A stretch of DNA of 64,000 bases, from contig NZ_CM001488.1 of assembly GCF_000233695.2 (NCBI RefSeq), positions 3,521,601 through 3,585,600 on the forward strand. Reading direction: 5' to 3'. A program made the translations under genes and the position numbers. This document shows, piece by piece, positions 9,578 through 18,200 of this stretch. The notes beneath the pieces were generated by a model, which had not been told where the DNA came from, did no database searches, and saw only the letters and a list, made by a program, of their open reading frames with translations. Origin of the DNA: Desulfobacter postgatei 2ac9. Lineage in GTDB: Bacteria > Desulfobacterota > Desulfobacteria > Desulfobacterales > Desulfobacteraceae. Positions within the stretch are counted from its first letter, which is position 1, and every line of letters starts with the position of its first letter.

Positions 9578-9615
9578 CGGATTACTTGGTGTGCAAACAA
9601 AAGGAGATGTATGAT

Positions 9616-10283
9616 ATGATATTTGATAAAAAGACAGCGGCAATCTGCCACATCGTTTTGGGCCGTATTTCTTGCCCTTCAAAGACCTTGGTCGTCGGAT
9701 GCGGGGGGGGGGGGAGGCAGCCACTATTAGCCGTGTATTCGGGACCAAGGTAATAGGAATAGATATGGAGTCTAATTTTTCGGCTGAGGCAGCACAAGAA
9801 GTTGAATTACAGGTTGCTGATGCTACTAAAATGCCGTTTTCCGACAGCTCATTTGACTTCGTATATTCATACCATGCTCTTGAACATATCCCAAACTTCA
9901 GAAAAGCTCTGCAGGAAATCAAGCGTGTGTTATCCTCTGGAGGACATTGGATGATCGGCGTTCCAAACCAATCCAGATTGTTAGGGTATATAGGTAGTAA
10001 AGGCGCTACTCTTACCCAAAAGATGATATGGAACTATACGGATTGGAAAATGAAATTTATGGGTCGTTTCACCAATGAAAATGGTGCGCATGCTGGCTTC
10101 GCAATTGAGCAATTATCAAAAGAGTTGTCGAACAACTTAGGTAGGCCTGTAGATATTAGCTTGGAATATTACAAAACAATATATCCTAATCACACAAGAA
10201 AATTGACCGTTGTTTCATTTACCGGATGCAGTAGATTCCTCTTCCCCTCAATTTATTATTATGGATCAGTAAATGGAGTATAA
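9616..10283 (+). pseudogene. SAM-dependent methyltransferase interrupted at a 12-G tract (possibly phase-variable)
   Basis: Translation from ATG 9616 (AAAGGAG 10 bases upstream) gives a short N-terminus reaching KTLVVGCGGGG and then leaves frame. The remainder of a Methyltransf_11 enzyme continues in another frame from the same point (GEAATISRVFGTKVIGIDME, then FDFVYSYHALEHIPN and RVLSSGGHWMIGVPNQ). The switch falls inside 12 consecutive G (9703-9714), which encode the glycines of SAM motif I. Ten G would give VVGCGGGEAATIS, a perfect motif; 13 would also restore the frame. As sequenced the gene is off. This is either a contingency tract or a sequencing error. The 3' end overlaps the next gene by 11 bp. 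Confidence 0.8.
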
Positions 10284-11469
10284 AAAAAAGTGCCGGGTTC
10301 TGATTATCATTGAAAACCTCCCTGCCCCATTTGATCGGCGGGTATGGCAGGAGGCCACGACTCTGAGGGACGCCGGATATACAGTTGCCATTGCCTGCCC
10401 TACCAGCAAAGGCTATGAATTGCGATATGAAGTGGTTGAACAAATTCCCATTTACCGCTACCGGTTGCCCACAGAAGGCCACGGGGCCATGGGATATCTG
10501 GCAGAGTATTCTGCCGCACTTTTCTGGCAGTTTGTTATCTGCTGGCGGGTTTTGTTATTCGGTCCCGGATTTGATATCATTCATGCCTGCAATCCGCCGG
10601 ATAATATCTTTTTGATCGGTGGTTTTTTCAAATTATTTTTTGGTAAAAAATTCCTCTTTGATCATCACGACATCAACCCTGAGTTGTATGAAGCCAAATT
10701 CGGCCGTAAGGATTTTTTTTACCGGGTTATGCTGGCCTGGGAACGATGGACATTCAAGACTGCTGACATTTCCATTGCTACGAACGAATCCTATAAAAAA
10801 ATAGCCATTGAACGGGGGAACATGTCTCCGGAAAAAATTTTTGTAGTCCGGAGTGGGCCGAAACTGGATCGTTTGCGGATTATTCCGCCGATGCCAGCTT
10901 TGAAAAAGGGACGTCAATATATGGTCGGCTATGTAGGGGTCATGGGGGCGCAGGAAGGGATTGACTATTTGCTTAAGGCTGCCCGGCATATTGTAAGGGG
11001 GATGGGTAGGGATGACATTCACTTCGGCCTTGTGGGAGGAGGTACCGATCTGGAGCGGTTGAAGCATATGGCAGATGAACTGGGGGTGGCAGAGTATGTG
11101 ACATTCACCGGCCGGGTTTCAGACCAGGACTTGCTGGAAATGCTGAACACTGCTGATGTATGTGTGAATCCGGATGTGGCGAATGAAATGAATGACAAAT
11201 CCACCATGAATAAAATCATGGAATATATGGCACTGGGCAAACCCATTGTTCAGTTTGATCTTACCGAAGGAAAATTTTCAGCCCGGGAAGCTTCATTGTA
11301 TGCCCGGCAGAATGACGCGGTTGATCTGGCAGAAAAAATTGTTTTTTTGCTGGATGATCCAAAAGCCCGAAAGCAGATGGGAGAATATGGCCGCAATCGG
11401 GTAATCAACGAACTGGAATGGAGATATGAGGCCCCGAAACTTCTTGCAGCTTATAGAGCTTTGGAATGA
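10273..11469 (+). CDS. Glycosyltransferase family 4
   Basis: A 398-residue GT4 enzyme of the type often beside polyprenyl glycosylphosphotransferases. Seen: LIIIENLPAPFDRRVWQEA acceptor-binding start (residues 9-27), FDHHDINPELYEAKFG, VGYVGVMGAQEGIDYLLKA donor-domain start, and a KIMEYMALGKPIV motif that replaces the E-x7-E region. It probably adds the second sugar to the undecaprenyl-PP-sugar made by the adjacent glycosylphosphotransferase. It overlaps the methyltransferase gene by 11 bp, so the two are translationally coupled. No signs of damage. Confidence 0.85.
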   Translation: MEYKKKCRVLIIIENLPAPFDRRVWQEATTLRDAGYTVAIACPTSKGYELRYEVVEQIPIYRYRLPTEGHGAMGYLAEYSAALFWQFVICWRVLLFGPGFDIIHACNPPDNIFLIGGFFKLFFGKKFLFDHHDINPELYEAKFGRKDFFYRVMLAWERWTFKTADISIATNESYKKIAIERGNMSPEKIFVVRSGPKLDRLRIIPPMPALKKGRQYMVGYVGVMGAQEGIDYLLKAARHIVRGMGRDDIHFGLVGGGTDLERLKHMADELGVAEYVTFTGRVSDQDLLEMLNTADVCVNPDVANEMNDKSTMNKIMEYMALGKPIVQFDLTEGKFSAREASLYARQNDAVDLAEKIVFLLDDPKARKQMGEYGRNRVINELEWRYEAPKLLAAYRALE

Positions 11470-11609
11470 AAATTGGAAATCAGTGAAACGTTGGGTCATG
11501 CCTGGCTTATCGGCGTTTTAATGGGGTGAAGTATGTTGAACATGCAACCGGTATCATACATGAAATATTTTGAAACAATTCGGCTGATCTTTCCCCCATC
11601 CCTTCTATT

Positions 11610-12618
11610 ATGCTAAGAGAAAAAAATAAAATCCTTGTAAGAGCGCAGCGAGCCATTGATATGGCCATCACTGCAGCAAGTTTTATTGCGGCCTATTTTA
11701 TCAAGCGGGATCTGTTGCCAGAAGGGCTCAGCGGGCTGACAACCGGTCTCAATTATTATATTGTGTTCCTCTCCATCATCATTATCTGGTATGTCTGCTT
11801 CAGTTGGGTGGGGATCTACCAGTCCTTCCGGGAGCGTCCTCTCTCCTGGTTTTTTATTCACATTGTCAAGGCATGTCTGGCCGGACTATTGATACTGAAT
11901 CTTTTTCTGTTCCTCTTCCATATCAGGGGCATGAGCCGATTGCTGCTCGGTATCTTTTTTGTTCTCAACGTGACTGGCCTGACACTGTTCAAATGGTTTG
12001 TGATCCTGATACTTGAACGGATGCGATCATTAGGATACAATACCCGTAATATCCTCATTGTGGGCAGTCAGACCAGGGCTGCGGGCGTGATCCGCTCCAT
12101 TGACGAAACCCGTGGTGGCGGATATCGTATATTAGGGTGTTTTGACACTGAGCCTGACCGGGTGGGGGCAAATGTGGTCAACGGCTACCGGGTGGTGGGC
12201 AGTATGGCTGACCTCAGTGCTTTTCTTGAACATAACGTGGTGGACGAGCTGATTTTTGCCATGCCCCTGCGTAAGATCCAGGATCCAGGATGCTGGCCGT
12301 TATATAGCCATGGCCGAAACCATGGGGGTGAAAGTCAGGATCATTCCGGACTGGCAACTGCATTATCTGGACTATGCCCCGGATGTGGCAACCATCCGGG
12401 TGACAGATTTTGTAGGGGTACCCACGCTGACTCTTCAGAGTATCTCTCTGAACGAGGGGATGCTGCTGATTAAGGCATTCATGGATTATGGCCTTGCTCT
12501 GGTATTTCTTGCCCTGTTCTCCCCGCTATTTCTTCTCATTGCGCTTGCCATTGTTGTGATATCACCGGGGCCGGTCTTTTATCGTCAGAAACGGCTGGGT
12601 CAGGGGGGCCGAGTGAGA
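11610..12618 (+). pseudogene. Broken polyprenyl glycosylphosphotransferase (first copy)
   Basis: This is a diverged paralogue of the intact gene at 18201. It has the same N-terminal membrane block (IDMAITAASFIAAYFIKRDL versus ITAFSFIAAYFIKRHL), the same central nucleotide-binding fold (NILIVGSQTRAAGVIRSIDE) and the start of the Bac_transf catalytic domain (ISPGPVFYRQKRLGQGGR). Two lesions kill it. A 7-bp tandem duplication (CCAGGAT twice, 12278-12291) shifts the frame after KIQD, and deleting one unit restores AGRYIAMAETMG. The gene is then cut off near 12612, losing the whole catalytic segment with the FRTM and DELPQ motifs. The downstream sequence is the toxin-antitoxin module. Confidence 0.85.
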
Positions 12619-12789
12619 TAAGCGGGGTCTGACCCCAATAACAAAATTTTTTTAAAAACTTCGGAATCGAGTTATAGATTTCAAGAAATGTAAGAAAGCT
12701 CTCAGCCAGCGTGAGTTTGCAAAACAAGGCGGAGTTCCCCGCACGCTGAAATAGAACTTGAGGTGAAAGCTTCCTACTCCGTTAAAAAT

Positions 12790-12818
12790 TTGACAAAAGT
12801 GCTTGCATTGCGTATATT
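12790..12818 (+). promoter_or_regulatory. Sigma-70-type promoter of the fitAB-like module
   Basis: TTGACA (12790-12795), a 17-base spacer and TATATT (12813-12818) match the sigma-70 consensus almost perfectly. Transcription should start near 12825, which argues for the antitoxin start at 12857 and against an in-frame ATG at 12821. Confidence 0.7.
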
Positions 12819-12856
12819 GATTGCAAAATTTAATTTTCAATGAGGAGTTGAAACCC

Positions 12857-13114
12857 ATGGCGAGTTTAACAATCCGAAATATTGATGATTCTCTTAAAGC
12901 AACCTTACGGATGAGTGCTGCGGCAAACCAAAGATCAATGGAGGAGGAGGCCCGACAAATCCTCAAACGTTTTTTATTGCAAAAAAAATGCGCTGAGGGA
13001 ATCGGGACTCGTATTGCAAAACGCTTTTCAGAGGCTGGAGGCATTGAACTCTCCCCTGTGTCTCGTTCTTTGCCTCGTCAATCTTCCATCTCATCAAGTG
13101 ATTCATATCAATGA
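12857..13114 (+). CDS. FitA-like ribbon-helix-helix antitoxin
   Basis: An 85-residue DNA-binding antitoxin. ASLTIRNIDDSLKATLRMSA is the FitA/Arc-type ribbon-helix-helix N-terminus, followed by the SMEEEARQILKR helix and a toxin-neutralising tail (GTRIAKRFSEAGGIEL). The extreme C-terminus is Ser-rich and differs from typical FitA. The start at 12857 has GAGGAG seven bases upstream. The stop overlaps the toxin start as ATGA (13111-13114), so the pair is coupled. The complex normally represses its own promoter. Confidence 0.85.
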   Translation: MASLTIRNIDDSLKATLRMSAAANQRSMEEEARQILKRFLLQKKCAEGIGTRIAKRFSEAGGIELSPVSRSLPRQSSISSSDSYQ

Positions 13115-13533
13115 TCCTTCTCGATACAAATGTTCTTTCCGAATTGATGCGCCCAAATCCCAACAACGGTGTTGTCGCGTGGATTGATGCCCTGCCGGAT
13201 GATGATGTCTGGATTAGCGCGATCACAGTGGGGGAAATTCGCCTGGGTCTTGCCCTGCTGCCCCAGGGAGGTCGCAGGCAAACACTGAGTGGACTGGCAG
13301 AAGAGATGTTCCAGGAGGAGTTTTTTGAAAAATGTCTGCCTTTCGACTATCAAGCCGCTGAAGTGTACGCACAGATCGTTTCGTCACGAAGTCGGCAAGG
13401 GCGGCCCATTACGGTTGAAGATGCACAAATTGCTGCAATCGCCCTGAGTTCGGACCTTGAGCTATCAACTCGGAATGTCAAGGATTTTCTGGGCATTGAA
13501 GAGTTAAAACTGGTTAATCCGTGGGAATTATAG
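13111..13533 (+). CDS. FitB/VapC-like PIN-domain toxin
   Basis: A 140-residue PIN-domain ribonuclease toxin. LLDTNVLSELMRP carries the first acidic residue (D5), ISAITVGEIRLGLALLPQG the conserved Glu, and ITVEDAQIAAIALSSDLELS followed by STRNVKDF the remaining acidic cluster. All catalytic positions look intact, and the length is normal for FitB. It is coupled to the antitoxin at 12857. The module sits exactly where the first glycosylphosphotransferase copy is truncated, so it may stabilise the locus or simply have inserted there. Confidence 0.85.
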   Translation: MILLDTNVLSELMRPNPNNGVVAWIDALPDDDVWISAITVGEIRLGLALLPQGGRRQTLSGLAEEMFQEEFFEKCLPFDYQAAEVYAQIVSSRSRQGRPITVEDAQIAAIALSSDLELSTRNVKDFLGIEELKLVNPWEL

Positions 13534-13691
13534 AGCGATGTGGGGTCAGGCCTGCTTTATTCTCGTTATTGGGGATGGGTATTGGGTGCCATTTGGGTTG
13601 CAAAATATCTGGCTGAGCAGATGATGAAGGCCCAGTCATAAATAGGCACTTGACTGTATAGATTAAAATCAAATGGGTATCGATAGGCCCA

Positions 13692-13790
13692 AATGTTCCT
13701 TTGGTCATTTTTGGCAAGGTTGAAAAGTCCCTTCTGAAAAACCGGGTTATTCAAATCCAGTAGTATGAGCTGTTCTGTTATTTCAGTTAT
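13692..13790 (-). pseudogene. Remnant of a RelE/ParE-like toxin gene
   Basis: Directly after the antitoxin relic on the same strand a frame reads QLILLDLNNPVFQKGLFNLA and then KNDQRN, the N-terminus of toxins that pair with this antitoxin type. The expected overlapping ATG is ATA here, and the sequence becomes unrelated after about 33 codons. The pair is dead. Confidence 0.45.
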
Positions 13791-14043
13791 TATTTAATCC
13801 GGGCTGCCAACTGTTCAATATCACTATTGCCCGGAGGATTTTTTTCTGCCCAGGCAATAGCTTCGTTCAGTTCTGTCTGAACTTCCGGCATATGAATCCA
13901 TTTTTCATTATCAGGGATGAATCTTCCCAGCTTGACGAGAGCCAGACACCTGTATCGACTTTGCTTAACATGACAGTTTGTCCTGCAAATTTTTTGCCGG
14001 GGGAGATCTGGCCACTGCTTCCCATTGTTTTGATGATATCCAT
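13790..14043 (-). pseudogene. Frameshifted AbrB-like/small antitoxin gene
   Basis: From ATG 14043 (GAGGGAG eight bases upstream) the frame reads MGSSGQISPGKKFAGQTVML and on to DTGVWL. The family's second half (VKLGRFIPDNEKWIHMPEVQ, then NEAIAWAEKNPPG) continues in another frame to a TAA at 13790. Removing one CT of CTCTCGTC near 13945 restores one protein of about 83 residues. The SSGQISLGKK start is typical of AbrB-like antitoxins partnered with small RelE-like toxins. Confidence 0.6.
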
Positions 14044-14126
14044 AATGTACTCCCTCTGAGGTGAATCAGTATGAGATGTGGCAGCGCTTTCCATGAAACC
14101 GGGTCTTACCTGCTTCTGGCAGCCAG

Positions 14127-14160
14127 GTAGGGTGGGCAAAAGCAACGCGTTGCCCACCGT
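14127..14160. repeat. Palindromic hairpin repeat
   Basis: GGTGGGCAA and TTGCCCACC flank a short AT/GC spacer, giving a strong hairpin. Elements of this type are common dispersed repeats in proteobacteria. It lies upstream of the antitoxin relic and follows no gene on the + strand. Confidence 0.4.
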
Positions 14161-14246
14161 TGTATGTATAAACATTTCATACCGGATTTGTGCAGAATTT
14201 GAGAAAAATTCATTCAAAGCCTGTTTTAGATCGGTTGTAAGGGCAA

Positions 14247-14580
14247 ATTAAGCTGGAAATATTACGGCAGATAAAAGCGATACCAGAATTTAATTTTATT
14301 CTTTTATGTTCTTTTTTCCGGCCCTGCCCGGAAAAGATGATTAAAATCAAGAATATTGCTGCACATCCGCTTGACTGGAATGTGATATTTGAAGAGTCTT
14401 TGTATCAAAAGGTCTTTCCCCTTGTATATAAAAATATTATAACCATTGTTCCCGACGCTCCTCCCGTCGGAATTTTAAAAAAATATCAGGTAATCTATGC
14501 AAAAAACGCAACAAAAAATCTCTACTATTCTGCCTTTTTGGTCAGGATTAGTAAATTATTCAATGAACGCAATATTAAAA
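14247..14580 (+). pseudogene. N-terminal part of an NTP_transf_5 nucleotidyltransferase, cut by an IS
   Basis: The frame reads KLEILRQIKAIPEFNFILLC and then PLDWNVIFEESLYQKVFPLV and YAKNATKNLYYSAFLVRISK, matching the helical N-terminus of the 'uncharacterised nucleotidyltransferase' family PF14907 found in polysaccharide loci. It is broken by the IS end at 14581, just before the LKG/DxD catalytic region. There is no ATG at the family's usual start; the frame opens at an ATT after a TAA, so the start may also be lost. The C-terminal piece lies at 15954-16099 beyond the insertion. Confidence 0.6.
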
Positions 14581-15796
14581 CTCGATGATCCAGTTTTTTG
14601 GGATTAGACAATGTCACAATATTGGGAAATGTAAAGGCTGGTCAAGTCGATGGTATAATGCCAACTATTCCAGCTGATATCTCACCCATCGGTTGGCCAG
14701 CCTCCACTGAGCAGAATAAAATAAGTTTTACTTGAATACAAGGGTTCCATTGCGATATATGCTTCATTTCTGCAAATAATAAATGAGGCGGATGTGTTAA
14801 TAGAGAAGCTGTTGCCGTTTGTTGAAAATTATACCGAGTCACTGAATACTGAGTTAACAGAGTCTTCCCCTGGGATGACCTTAAGTAAATCACAAAAATT
14901 CTGGCTGGGTTTCTGCATCACTGGAATCATTTTAACCAACAGCATCAATTGGACTGCTTTTTCCCGTATCAGCATAGGACGGTATAAAAAAACAGCACTT
15001 TCCTGGATGTTTCGCCATTCTAAAATTGCTTGGGAGCATCTGTTCCACTTCAGTCTCAAAATTATTTTCAAAGTATATGGTATCACCAAAGGCGTTGTCA
15101 GTATTGATGATTCCGATAAAAAGCGCAGTAAATGCACAACAAAAATTTTTGGCGTCAACAAAATAAAAGACAAATCAACAGGCGGTTTTTGCATGGGGCA
15201 AGGTTTGGTATTTTTGGTATTGGTAACACCGAAAATAACCATTCCAATAGGCTACGCCTTTCATGTTCCTGATCCAAAAATCAGCGAATGGGTCAAGGAG
15301 AATAAAAGGTTAAAAAAGGCTGGAGTACCAAAATCAAAACGCCCGAAAAAGCCGGTGCGATCAGATGAATATCCAACTATTTCAAGTATTTCTATAGCTC
15401 TTTTAAAAACCTTTGTACAGCAACACCCTGAAATAAAAATAGAAGCAATTGTTGCAGATGCCTTGTATGGTAATGCTGAGTTCATGGATGAAGCTTCAAA
15501 AATTGCAGGAAGCGCTCAAGTCATTAGTCAAATAAGGTACAATCAAAATATTTCATTCAAAAACAGTAAAAAATCAGTGGAAAAATATTTTGAAAATATT
15601 CAACCGATTCAAAAAACCATACATATACGCGGAGGCAAAGGGGTTGTTGTACTTATTAAAAGTGCCAGAATACATGTGTGTGCCCATAGAAAAAAACGAT
15701 TTGTCATTGCAATAAAATACACTGGAGAAGAGGACTATCGGTACCTTGTCGCTTCGGACCTGACCTGGCGATATGCTGATATAATAGATGCTTTTA
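14581..15796 (+). mobile_element. Truncated IS with DDE transposase (IS4/IS701-like)
   Basis: The left end CTCGATGATCCAGTTTTTTGGG starts at 14581. The transposase frame opens at GTG 14794 and carries GVVSIDDSDKKRSK (first catalytic Asp) and IEAIVADALYGNAEFMDEAS (second Asp). It stops after about 334 residues at YADIIDAF, exactly where the family normally continues with the RWLVE-FFE segment containing the last catalytic Glu. At that point the 157-bp element begins. The transposase therefore lacks its C-terminus and its own right end and is presumably inactive. Confidence 0.7.
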
Positions 15797-15953
15797 CTCG
15801 ATGATCCAGTTTTTAGAGCTTGACTTTAAGAAATGCCCAAATAACAGGCATTTCGGTAGATACCATGAAGCCGTCATATAAATCATTAAACCCTCAAAAG
15901 CATTGATAAATGGGCTTATTAAAAATGCAACACAAAAAAACTGGATCATCGAG
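15797..15953 (-). mobile_element. 157-bp MITE-like element, copy A
   Basis: It has terminal inverted repeats CTCGATGATCCAGTTTTT with one irregular base at the other end, and no coding capacity. It is the reverse complement of the element at 20233-20389 with a single mismatch in 157 bases. A possible 5-bp target duplication TTTTA flanks it (15792-15796 and 15954-15958). Its termini match the left end of the adjacent IS, so it is probably mobilised by that transposase type. Confidence 0.8.
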
Positions 15954-16099
15954 TTTTATAAATAAACTCCAATATGTTTTCAGGCTTATTTTCAGACCCA
16001 CTGATAAAGATTGGCTGTGTTGTCCTGTGCCGGGAAGCTTTGGGTTTATTCATTATGTTATAACCCACATTGAGCAGGTGATTTTTTTAAAAAAATAAT
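15954..16099 (+). pseudogene. C-terminal fragment of the NTP_transf_5 nucleotidyltransferase
   Basis: After the miniature element the frame reads INKLQYVFRLIFRPTDKDWL and then PVPGSFGFIHYVI to a TAA at 16097. This is the conserved end of PF14907 proteins (R-x-lF-x-PT-x-DW followed by a proline-rich turn). Together with 14247-14580 it shows one gene split by mobile elements, with about 200 central codons, including the catalytic site, deleted. Confidence 0.5.
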
Positions 16100-16134
16100 T
16101 TACATTATCTTCATCTTAAAGCACTACAGAGAAA

Positions 16135-17787
16135 GTGAGAAGGATGGAATTAGAAATAAGTCGGTTAGATCATTATGGTATCGTAGCAGGTGTTATCAAA
16201 GATCTAAAGCTGATAGAACAAATTGATAGCCTGCTGGGAGTACATGAACAGTCGGAGATAACCCATGGAGAAGCCATTGCCGGTATGATTATCAATGGCC
16301 TTGGGTTTACTGACAGACCTCTTTCGTTGACGCCTCAGTTTTTCGAAAATAAACCGCTGGAGCTTCTATTCCGTCCGGGGGTTCGAGCCGAATATTTCAA
16401 CCGTTTTAAACTGGGGCGTACTCTGGACGCCGCTCATAATTATGGCCTTGAGTCACTATTTGGCACTCTATCCGCATCCGTATGCAGGCAAGAACAGGTT
16501 GATTGTAGTTTTGGATGTGAAGACACCACCAGTTTTTCTACCACGGGTGAGCATTTGCCGGATGAAGACACCGAGGCAGTCATTATTACCCATGGGTATT
16601 CCAAAGATCACAGGCCTGATTTGAAACAAGTAGTCCTGGAGCTTATGGTCTCTCAAGACGGGGGAATTCCACTTTTAATGAAATGCTGGAATGGCAATGA
16701 TGATGATAATAGTATTTTCAAGCATCGAGCCAAAGAACTCATAGAAGCCTGGAAGGATGCGGAGAGCCCACGATACCTTATTATGGATTCAAAGGGGTAT
16801 AGCCAAAAAAATGCGATCAATCTGAAATCGTTGGATTTTATCACTCGAATTCCGGAAACAAATGCCCCGGCCAAGGCAACCATTCGGGATGCTTTAAAGC
16901 AGGATAACTGGGAAACTTGGGATGAACAAAGAAAATATACCTGCTTTGAAGTAGAGCATTATGGTATCCGGCAACGCTGGATTGTTGTTTTTTCTGAAGC
17001 CGCTTTAAATCGCTCTAAAAACACAGGGGAAAAAGCGAGTATCAAAGAAAAAACCGGGATTGACAAGGATCTTTATCATTTACAAGCACAAAGTTTTAAA
17101 AGTGAGACAGAAGCCTTGGATGCCCTGAAAAAAATGTGTAACGCGTGGAAATATTACGTACTTCAAGAGGTTGAAATTGAAGAACATAAAAAGTATTTGA
17201 ACAAAGGCAGGCCTGGTAAAAACAGTCCATTTGAGCTTGAATACAAGATTAAGTGTATAGTGGAAAAAAAATTGGCACAAATTGATCAAATCGTGAAAGA
17301 AAAGGCTTGTTTTATAATTGGGAGCAATGTTCCACAACCTGAGTTAGGCGATCTTGAGGTACTTCAAGCCTATCAAGGCCAGGATCATGTTGAAAAAGGT
17401 TTCGGATTCATGAAAAGCCCACTATGCTTTGCCTCTTCGTTCTTTCTGGAAAAAGTATCCAGAATCGAAGGATTGATAATGGTAATGACGCTATCGCTAC
17501 TTGTTTACACTACGGCACAGAGGCGTTTGAGAAAGGCACTGGAGTATGTAGATGAGACTATTCCCAATCAGATTAAGCAACCCAGTAAACGTCCCACTAT
17601 GAGATGGATTTTTCAACTTTTGGAGGGGATCAATCATGTTGTGGTAAGAGACGGACAGCAGGCTAAAGTGATGTTAGAAGGTCTCAATGGACTACGCCGA
17701 AGAATACTATCGCTGTTGGGAGCTTCTGTCGCAAAAATATATCAACTAAAGCCATCGATTGGCGATGGCTTCGTAAAGAGGCTATGA
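16135..17787 (+). CDS. IS1634-family transposase
   Basis: A full-length transposase of about 550 residues. Family landmarks are DHYGIVAGVIKDLKLIEQID, MIINGLGFTDRPLSLTPQFF, GRTLDAAHNYG, CEDTTSFSTTGEH (first Asp) and a C-terminal FGFMKSPLCFASSFFLEKVS followed by RIEGLIMVMTLSLL. The frame can start at GTG 16135 or ATG 16144; the second fits the family better but has its AGAAGG immediately next to the ATG. No frameshift is seen, so the element may still be active. The terminal inverted repeats could not be fixed by eye. Confidence 0.85.
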   Translation: MRRMELEISRLDHYGIVAGVIKDLKLIEQIDSLLGVHEQSEITHGEAIAGMIINGLGFTDRPLSLTPQFFENKPLELLFRPGVRAEYFNRFKLGRTLDAAHNYGLESLFGTLSASVCRQEQVDCSFGCEDTTSFSTTGEHLPDEDTEAVIITHGYSKDHRPDLKQVVLELMVSQDGGIPLLMKCWNGNDDDNSIFKHRAKELIEAWKDAESPRYLIMDSKGYSQKNAINLKSLDFITRIPETNAPAKATIRDALKQDNWETWDEQRKYTCFEVEHYGIRQRWIVVFSEAALNRSKNTGEKASIKEKTGIDKDLYHLQAQSFKSETEALDALKKMCNAWKYYVLQEVEIEEHKKYLNKGRPGKNSPFELEYKIKCIVEKKLAQIDQIVKEKACFIIGSNVPQPELGDLEVLQAYQGQDHVEKGFGFMKSPLCFASSFFLEKVSRIEGLIMVMTLSLLVYTTAQRRLRKALEYVDETIPNQIKQPSKRPTMRWIFQLLEGINHVVVRDGQQAKVMLEGLNGLRRRILSLLGASVAKIYQLKPSIGDGFVKRL

Positions 17788-18200
17788 TGTTTCACGGATA
17801 CCTGATTTACAAAGGTCATATTTTATACATTTAACTAACTATAAAAACAAGTAATTTTTTATGATTATAATCCAAGAATACCTGTTTAATTAATCTGAAG
17901 GAGACCTAAATTAGATTTGAAAAAGTTTATTTTTATATGAAAGTCTCGTTAAGTTGTTGAGATACTTTCATTCTTTGTTGTGGGTCGAAGCCTGGCAGCT
18001 GATATGTCAGGTCGGCCCGTGGCCGTTATATGAAAGAGTAGCGAAACTGACTGGTTTCTTTCATGGTTTGTTGTGCCCACCAGGGCATGGTCGTTTATTT
18101 AAAAAAAATGATCGAACAATTCAGAAAAAGAGTAAGGCTACCTGCTCAATCTGGGTTATAAGGCCTTTTCGATTAATTTACATACAATTGAGTAAATTAT
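17788..18200. other. Intergenic stretch between the IS and the intact glycosylphosphotransferase
   Basis: No convincing gene, terminator or riboswitch was seen. The part 17788-17940 is AT-rich and probably still IS end. The part from 17950 is more GC-rich, and an open frame there (17954-18208) has no family features. It probably holds the promoter or 5' leader of the gene at 18201. Confidence 0.4.

Noticed and set aside
13566-13640. Short + frame ending YWGWVLGAIWVAKYLAEQMM
   Set aside because: It looks like a membrane helix but has no start codon and lies at the junction of toxin remnants.
17950-18200. c-di-GMP riboswitch before the glycosylphosphotransferase
   Set aside because: The conserved GEMM core sequences were not found.
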